Below are positions 61,463 through 64,000 of a stretch of DNA of 64,000 nucleotides, piece after piece. Location of the stretch: the NCBI GenBank assembly GCA_037102815.1, contig BTPP01000005.1, positions 3,498,237 to 3,562,236 of the forward strand, in the 5' to 3' direction. The stretch is from Neurospora intermedia. Lineage: Eukaryota > Ascomycota > Sordariomycetes > Sordariales > Sordariaceae. The notes under the pieces are model-generated. The model did not search any database, was not told the origin of the DNA, and was given only the letters and a program-made list of their open reading frames with translations. The translations under genes were made by a program, and so were the position numbers. Each line of letters begins with the position of its first letter. Positions within the stretch are counted from its first letter, which is position 1.

Positions 61463-62354
61463 CCCATATCTTAACCTCGTTAACCTCGTTAGAAGTGCAT
61501 ACCTAACGAGGACGAGGGGAAGAAGAACGAGACGTTGTTTCCAACCCGTGTTTAGACTTGTAGGTAACCACTATCGTGAACTAGCTGTGTTGTAATGCAG
61601 AACGCGAGAACCTTGGTAAAGTCATTTATCCCAAGTAAGCAGCTACAACTCGGGCCTACCTTGGTTGTTGGTCGTAACATTGAAGTCAGAGCATGGTGCT
61701 CACAGGTGGAGGAGTTCAACGGAGCGAAGTTCCATGCTTGATTGGAAGAAGAAATCTAACAAAAAAACTGACGAGAAACCACCTTCAAGTACTTGACAAA
61801 GCCCAAGCCACTAATGCACCTTTCAACATCCCAACATCCTCAAATGCTGCACCTACAGAACTGAATTAAGTAAGGCACATAATCGTTTTGCAGATGGTAC
61901 AGTGCGCTTTTGGACACTAGACTAGGGCGTACATATGTAACGGGACGGCCCGCCTGCCATTAGTGTACAGTCAAGTTGCTCGGCTTGTTCCAGGATACCT
62001 ATGTACACTACCTTAAGGACACTAGCGATTAATTGGCCCCCATCACATCTGTGAGAACATGTGACTCTCTTAAGAGAATCGCAAGTGATGGGTGTAACTG
62101 ATTGTTTTACTAAAATCTTGATAGAATGGGGTGAGTAATTCCAAAAGAGCGAGTGACGCGTGGGTGAGTCTCGTCTCTTTCTTGTGAAGCCAAGAGATCT
62201 TGCAAAGGTTATGCTCAGGGACTTTCATCATCATCAACATCATATTCATGTCTAAACTTGGCCTATAACTTCATCCACGAAAGCCGTCGTCTATATGTAT
62301 CCATCCATTCATCACTTCTCGAGGGACACACAACCTCAACGTTCCATAATCCCC

Positions 62355-63888
62355 TTATAGCTTGAAATTCACCATGGGCGGCACGTTCACCATTTCCGCG
62401 CCCCTGTCCCGCAAAACGTTCTTGACCTTCTCCTCCGCTTCCGACCAGCTGGAAGGCGGCTGGCCCTTGAGCAGGTCACCGATGCTATTTTGCCACACAG
62501 AAAAATCGTTAGCAAACCATAATACCATGTGCAGAAGCTGGAGGGAAGAAAAAAAAATTGGAGGGAAGCATACCCCGACAAGAGAATCTTGGTTTTCTCC
62601 TCAACCTCCGTCGGCGCCACAGTGGACCTCATGCCCGCCACTACCTGGCGCGTATAATTGGTCAAGGCCTTCCGGAAAGTGACCTTGAGCGCCTCGTTGC
62701 CAGCGGCGCCCGTCATGTTCGCAATCGGATCACCCGGAATGGCAGCCATGCCCATGTTCAGCAAGGTCTCGCCAATGTAGCGACCGAGCGTCGCATCTTC
62801 GAACTCGGCCAGCAGCATCGGATCCTCGATCAGGTGTTCCTTGATCTCCGTCTCGACCCAGATACCGATGGGCGTGGCGATGCCGGCGCCGATGACGGCC
62901 CCGACCGATTCGCCGAGCATAAAGCCGACGACGACGCCGACGCAGACGATGGAGCTGTTGGCGCACTTGGCAAGCGCCCGAGCGGCGTGTTCGTGGTTGC
63001 CGGCGGCTTCGTGGACGCCGGCGATGATGAAGCCGATGAGGGGCACGCCTTCAAAGGTCTTGGCGAACCAGCCGTCGCGATCCCAGAAGCCGTCGCTGTT
63101 TTGTTTGTGTTAGTTCGAAAGATACAAAACGACAGGTTGCTCAGGGAAGGATCTCAACTTACTGCCTGACAAAACGAAACTTGCCATCGTCGTTCATGAT
63201 GCAAATAGCCAGGTTCATTTCTGCATGTTGATAGTTCTTGTCCCAGTTCCTCAGCTCGCCCTTAAGAGTAAGAGCGCCGGGCGACGGATCGAGCTCGAGG
63301 TTCCTAGACGAGTACCAAAAGTGGTTGTCTTCGGATTGGAAGGAGCCATTCTTGTTGGCGTAGTGATCGTTGAGATCGATCTCGGCCACGTTGTACTTGC
63401 CGTTATAGCCAAGGACGAGACCGTGCAGAACGCTGCCGTCGAGGTAGAAGAAGGAGCCAGTCTTCAAAATGGACTCGTGCCTGTGCAGTAGATAGGTGAG
63501 CAAGAATATTGGTAAACAACAAGCTCAAGTGTAAGAGATGTCTTTGTATGTGTGTAAGGGTGAAAGAGGGAGCGACTCACATGTGCTGCTTGAACTTGAG
63601 ATCTCCATCATTGTTGTAGATGATCAGGTTGAGATCGATCGTTTGCTCGTCATGCCAATATCCCGAATGCATTAGCATTTGCGCATGGAGGACTGAGCCT
63701 TCCAGGCGGACATTCGTAGCACTATCAAAGAATTTTTCTGTTTTGGTGCTAAAGCATCCATCGTTGTTGCCAATGTAACGGTTGAGATTGATATCCGAGG
63801 GTATCCAGTTACCATTGTGGTCCTTGCAATCGGCAGAAAGTACTGATCCAGTGAGTTTGACGTTTCGACAGCTGTTGTAGAAAGCCAT
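62355..63888 (-). CDS. Two cyanovirin-N-homology modules fused to a glycine-zipper domain, 425 aa, four exons
   Basis: Exons 63888-63581, 63480-63163, 63095-62574 and 62484-62355; introns of 100, 67 and 89 nt, all in phase 2. Exon 1 encodes a CVNH module (FYNSCRNVKLTGSVLSADC; then NLNRYIGNNDGCF and a second half with DGSLH-like GSVLHAQ and LNLIIYNNDGDLKF). Exon 2 encodes a second, more divergent CVNH-like module (YLDGSVLHGLVLGYNGK; EIDLNDHYANKNGSF; MNLAICIMNDDGKFRF). CVNH modules bind mannose-type glycans. Exon 3 opens DGFWDRDGWF and contains Gly262-x3-Gly266-x3-Gly270-x3-Gly274-x3-Gly278, a perfect glycine zipper in a hydrophobic stretch, as in membrane-inserting helices. No signal peptide is seen. 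A lectin-guided membrane-acting role (for example defence or non-self response) is a hypothesis, not shown. Confidence 0.85.
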
Positions 63889-64000
63889 GTTGGTGACAAA
63901 GTTAGCGATATCTTAGGTTGGCTAGAAAAAAATAATTGGAAGGATGAGATGACGTGCTGCAAGAAGAGACAAGACGAGTTGCAGAAGATTAGGCAACAGA
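63889..64000. other. 5' flank of the CVNH gene
   Basis: Short leader/promoter; nothing recognisable. Confidence 0.4.

Larger units (their letters stand above)
59107..62354. other. 3.2-kb intergenic region with G34 tract and TAGG repeats
   Basis: 3' flank of pps1 (T-rich at 59585-59640), GGTA/TAGG repeats at 61038-61085, and a 34-G run. The frame at 60723-61040 begins at a non-ATG codon and is not supported. Confidence 0.4.

Noticed and set aside
62558-63169. 203-codon frame on the plus strand
   Set aside because: Antisense shadow of the CVNH/glycine-zipper gene.

Overview
The window looks like nuclear chromosomal DNA of a filamentous ascomycete, most likely Sordariales close to Neurospora. 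The signs are: protein genes with 0-3 short GT-AG introns (mostly 56-132 nt, with CTAAC/CTAAT-like branch sites), tRNA genes with small introns after position 37, pyrimidine-rich promoters, many TACCTA/TAGGTA motifs, long homopolymers in non-coding DNA, and proteins of fungal type (Zn2Cys6 regulator, telobox Tbf1 protein, Pps1 phosphatase, Ssp120-like EF-hand protein, cyanovirin-N-homology protein). The genus is an inference from sequence style; no search was run. Exon borders below come from splice signals and reading-phase arithmetic by eye.

Left third (1-18 kb), gene-dense: an unknown 315-aa protein (minus), a 121-aa protein whose intron holds 51 T, an aldA-type aldehyde dehydrogenase (minus), a 1148-aa Tbf1/telobox telomere-repeat-binding protein, and a 911-aa Zn2Cys6 transcription factor.

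Middle (18-37 kb): intron-containing tRNA-Asp(GUC) and tRNA-Ala(AGC), then about 14 kb with almost no coding signal (one orphan 131-aa ORF, one MITE-like element with Tc1/mariner-style ends), then a four-finger C2H2 transcription factor for which the empty stretch may be a large control region, then tRNA-Phe(GAA).

Right part (37-64 kb): a 535-aa family-type hypothetical protein (minus), an EF-hand secretory protein, TYW2/Trm12 (the wybutosine enzyme that acts on G37 of tRNA-Phe), a tandem pair of structured RNA-like units, a two-exon 203-aa unknown, threonine synthase (minus), the Pps1-type dual-specificity phosphatase, and at the right edge a protein made of two cyanovirin-N-homology modules joined to a perfect five-glycine zipper.

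Genes are single housekeeping or regulatory units, not a cluster. The two items most worth follow-up are (1) the tandem non-coding units at 45.46-45.76 and 46.22-46.52 kb, which share a 57-nt identical core, an Sm-site-like AATTTTTGG, compensatory stem changes and identically spaced promoter-like elements, and (2) the CVNH-CVNH-glycine-zipper protein at 62.36-63.89 kb, in which every intron is phase 2 and exon borders follow domain borders.
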